From Geothrix sp. 21YS21S-4 (lineage in GTDB: Bacteria; Acidobacteriota; Holophagae; Holophagales; Holophagaceae): a DNA stretch of 64,000 nt. Below the pieces are notes generated by a model that saw only the letters and a list, made by a program, of their open reading frames with translations, had not been told where the DNA came from and did no database searches. Shown here piece by piece: positions 62,023-64,000 of the stretch; within the stretch, counting starts at the first letter, position 1, and each line of letters begins with the position of its first letter. A program made the translations under genes and the position numbers. The stretch lies in NCBI RefSeq assembly GCF_030845995.1, contig NZ_CP132719.1, forward strand, positions 1,054,001-1,118,000. Direction: 5' to 3'.

Positions 62023-64000
62023 ATGATGTTGCCTCCGCCCCCAGGGCCCTTTCTCCAGAAGACGGTGCAGCGGGTGGTGGTGGCCTTGGCGACCTGCGCC
62101 CTCGCGCTGGTGGTGCTGGGGATCGCCGGCAGGCTTTTGGGCGTGGACGTGCTGTTGACCTTCGGATCGGGCCAGGCCCTCCGGCCGCCCGTGGGCCTGG
62201 GGCTGATGGGCCTCCTGGCGGTGGCGATTCTCCTGGCTGAGGGACGCCCCCGCTCGGCGCCCCTCCGGCGGCTTGCCGCGGGGATGGCGGTAGGGGCGGG
62301 GATCGCGGGCGCGGTCCTTCCGCTGGGCGGCTGGAGTTCCGGGACCATGGCCGTGGCGGTGGTGGGCATCGCCCTTTCCGCCCTTCTGCGGTGGCTCTCG
62401 CCCGCGCCGTCCCGGGGCGCGCGGCAGGCCGCGGCGGTGGGCGTGCATGTGCCGCTGGTGATCGGGACGGTGGTGGTGGTCAGCCATGCGGCGGGGGCGC
62501 CGTCCCTGTACGAGGCCTCGGCCCTGCCGATGTTCCTGCCCTCCGCGCTGTGCGCGGTGCTGCTGGGCCTGGCGCTCCTACTGGCGGGGGGAAGCGACAT
62601 CTGGCCGCTGGCCGCGTTCCAGCTTCTCTCGACCCGAAAGGACGGCCCCAACGGGGATTCCGGTCGCTGGCCGGGGGCGGGCCCGCTGGCGCTTTTCCTG
62701 ACGACGGGCGCGGTGATTCTGATCGTCGGGTCGCTCCATCTCCGAAGCCAGCTGCGGAGCGCGCGGCAACAGGCGCAGGAGGAGTTGGCGGCCATCGCCG
62801 GCCTCAAGGCGCGGCAGGCCGAGGCCTGGTACGGCGAGCGACACTCCGACGCCGACCAGATGCGCAGCCGCGTCTACCTCCACGCGAGGCTCCGCGATTT
62901 CCTCTCGGGCGCTTCGCGGATTCCCGCGGCGGAGGTCGAGGCCTCGCTGAAGGAGCTGCGCCGGGACGTGTATCAGCACGCGGCGCTCGTGGATGGGAAC
63001 GGCCGCGTCCGGTTGGCGGTTCCCGCGGAGGCGGGCGCCGACGAAGTTCTCGCTGAGCCGGCGGACGGCCGCCTGCGCTTGCGGATTCCCCTGGGATCCG
63101 GGGAATCGGGCTGGCTGGTTCTGACGGCGGACATCCGGTCCGCGCTGGGGTCGGGAATCGAGTCCTGGCGGGCCGGCGCGCCCATCGAGACGCTGATGAT
63201 CCCTCCCGGCGGAGTGCCGGGGCTGGTGCTGAATCCGGCCAAGGAAGAGGCGGACCTGGCGACGGGCCGGGACGGGCGCGGGGTGCCCGTGCTGGCTGTG
63301 CTGCGGGACGTGCCGGGGACGCCCTGGCGAGTGGCGGCCAAGGTGGATGCCGCCGGCGTGTACGGCCCGATGCGCCAGCGCGTCTGGGTCACGGGGGCCG
63401 GCCTGATGGCGCTCCTGGCGCTGGCCGCCGCGGTGGTGGGCCTGATGGTGCGCCACCGCGAGGCGGGCATGGTCCACGCCCAGCTGGTCCTGTCGCAGCG
63501 GTTCGAGTGGCTGATGCGCGAAGCCAACGACATCATCCTGCTCCTGGACGAGGAGGGCCGCATCCGCGAGGCGAACCAGCGCGCGGTGGAGAGCTACGGC
63601 TACACGGCGGAAGAACTGAGGGGCAGGTCCATTTCCATGCTGCGCCTGTCCGAAGCGGCCCCGCTCGTGCAGGAACAGCTCGCCCGGCTGCGCGTCGTCG
63701 GCGCCCTGAGGTTCGAGACCCGCCACCGCCGCCGGGACGGATCGACCTTTCCGGTGGAGGTCAGCTCGCGGCTGGTCCGGCTGGACGGCGAACGGGGCGT
63801 GATCAGCTTCATGCGCGACATCTCCGAGCGGGAGGCGCGCCAGCACGAGATCCAGCGGATGACGCAGCTCTATGCCGCGCTCAGCCAGGTCAACCAGGCC
63901 ATCGTCTGGTCCGCCACGCGCGAGACGCTGTTCGCCAAGATCTGCGGCGCCATGGTGGTCTTCGGCAAGTTCTCCATGGCCTGGATCGGCTGGGAGGATC
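62023..64000 (+). CDS. Membrane-bound PAS/GAF sensor protein (3' end outside window)
   Basis: About 659 codons are present and the frame is open to the last base. N-terminal region (1-210) with several hydrophobic segments, then another helix at 220-240, a periplasmic sensor-like region (about 245-445), and a helix (about 455-475). A PAS domain begins near 488 (RFEWLMREANDIILLLDEEGRI in part, then YGYTAEELRG), followed by the start of a GAF domain (AALSQVNQAIVWSATRETLF in part). The output domain is not in view; it could be a histidine kinase or a diguanylate cyclase. A double ATG at 62023 and 62026 begins it. Confidence 0.8.
   Translation, partial: MMLPPPPGPFLQKTVQRVVVALATCALALVVLGIAGRLLGVDVLLTFGSGQALRPPVGLGLMGLLAVAILLAEGRPRSAPLRRLAAGMAVGAGIAGAVLPLGGWSSGTMAVAVVGIALSALLRWLSPAPSRGARQAAAVGVHVPLVIGTVVVVSHAAGAPSLYEASALPMFLPSALCAVLLGLALLLAGGSDIWPLAAFQLLSTRKDGPNGDSGRWPGAGPLALFLTTGAVILIVGSLHLRSQLRSARQQAQEELAAIAGLKARQAEAWYGERHSDADQMRSRVYLHARLRDFLSGASRIPAAEVEASLKELRRDVYQHAALVDGNGRVRLAVPAEAGADEVLAEPADGRLRLRIPLGSGESGWLVLTADIRSALGSGIESWRAGAPIETLMIPPGGVPGLVLNPAKEEADLATGRDGRGVPVLAVLRDVPGTPWRVAAKVDAAGVYGPMRQRVWVTGAGLMALLALAAAVVGLMVRHREAGMVHAQLVLSQRFEWLMREANDIILLLDEEGRIREANQRAVESYGYTAEELRGRSISMLRLSEAAPLVQEQLARLRVVGALRFETRHRRRDGSTFPVEVSSRLVRLDGERGVISFMRDISEREARQHEIQRMTQLYAALSQVNQAIVWSATRETLFAKICGAMVVFGKFSMAWIGWED

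Overview
The window is one contiguous piece of a GC-rich chromosome from a Gram-negative bacterium. LPS Kdo transferase, the MlaE/F/D lipid system, ExbB/ExbD/TonB, lipoproteins with lipobox cysteines and signal peptidase I all imply an outer membrane. The gene families, high GC, frequent GTG/TTG starts and 1-8 bp gene overlaps would fit an acidobacterium of the Holophaga/Geothrix type. That placement is an inference from gene content, not a measured phylogeny. I see no rRNA or tRNA genes, CRISPR arrays, transposases or phage genes. Most of the window is housekeeping and cell-envelope sequence.

Layout, left to right. 1-3.4 kb: the tail of an EF-G-like translation factor, a DUF512 radical-SAM protein and an EamA permease. 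3.4-6.1 kb (minus): a TonB-ExbB-ExbD-ExbD energy-transduction operon. 6.3-10.7 kb: the classic tgt-yajC-secDF cluster. 10.8-15.1 kb (minus): a secreted S9-type hydrolase, an ArnD-like deformylase, a CPA2 antiporter and a doubtful secreted protein. 15.1-21.1 kb: a POT transporter facing PilZ, phosphoesterase, a ThiE-shikimate kinase fusion and an MsbA-like ABC exporter. 21.1-26.3 kb: four overlapping genes (M28 peptidase, aroB, TPR protein, unknown). 26.3-26.86 kb: a structured gene-free stretch with its own promoter-like sequence. 26.9-33.3 kb (minus): lepB, a lipoprotein, tex, a PilZ-receiver protein and a CobW GTPase.

33.4-42.4 kb: waaA, a receiver-ATPase regulator, thioredoxin, a cyclic-nucleotide-binding protein, a RibB with a decayed RibA half, a DUF4388 protein, a lipoprotein, FtsX, a TupA-like ATP-grasp protein and ubiX. 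42.4-51.9 kb: M14 peptidase, murC, a secreted unknown, a lipid kinase, a GT-C-like membrane protein plus GT2 pair, and a pseudouridine synthase. 52-56.4 kb: a giant C45-type Ntn hydrolase fused to an aminopeptidase-like tail, then a solitary helix-hairpin-helix/nuclease protein. 56.4-64 kb: an Rrf2 regulator divergent from cysK, a CAP-domain protein, mlaE-F-D with a strongly degenerate MlaF, an OsmC protein, and a PAS/GAF sensor cut by the window end.

The most notable points are the ThiE-AroK fusion, the degenerate MlaF ATPase inside an intact mla operon, the lone HhH/D...ExE nuclease-like protein, the C45-aminopeptidase fusion, the candidate structured RNA at about 26.36-26.74 kb, and short interspersed inverted repeats in three intergenic gaps. 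None of these alone proves a new system; each is stated with a test.
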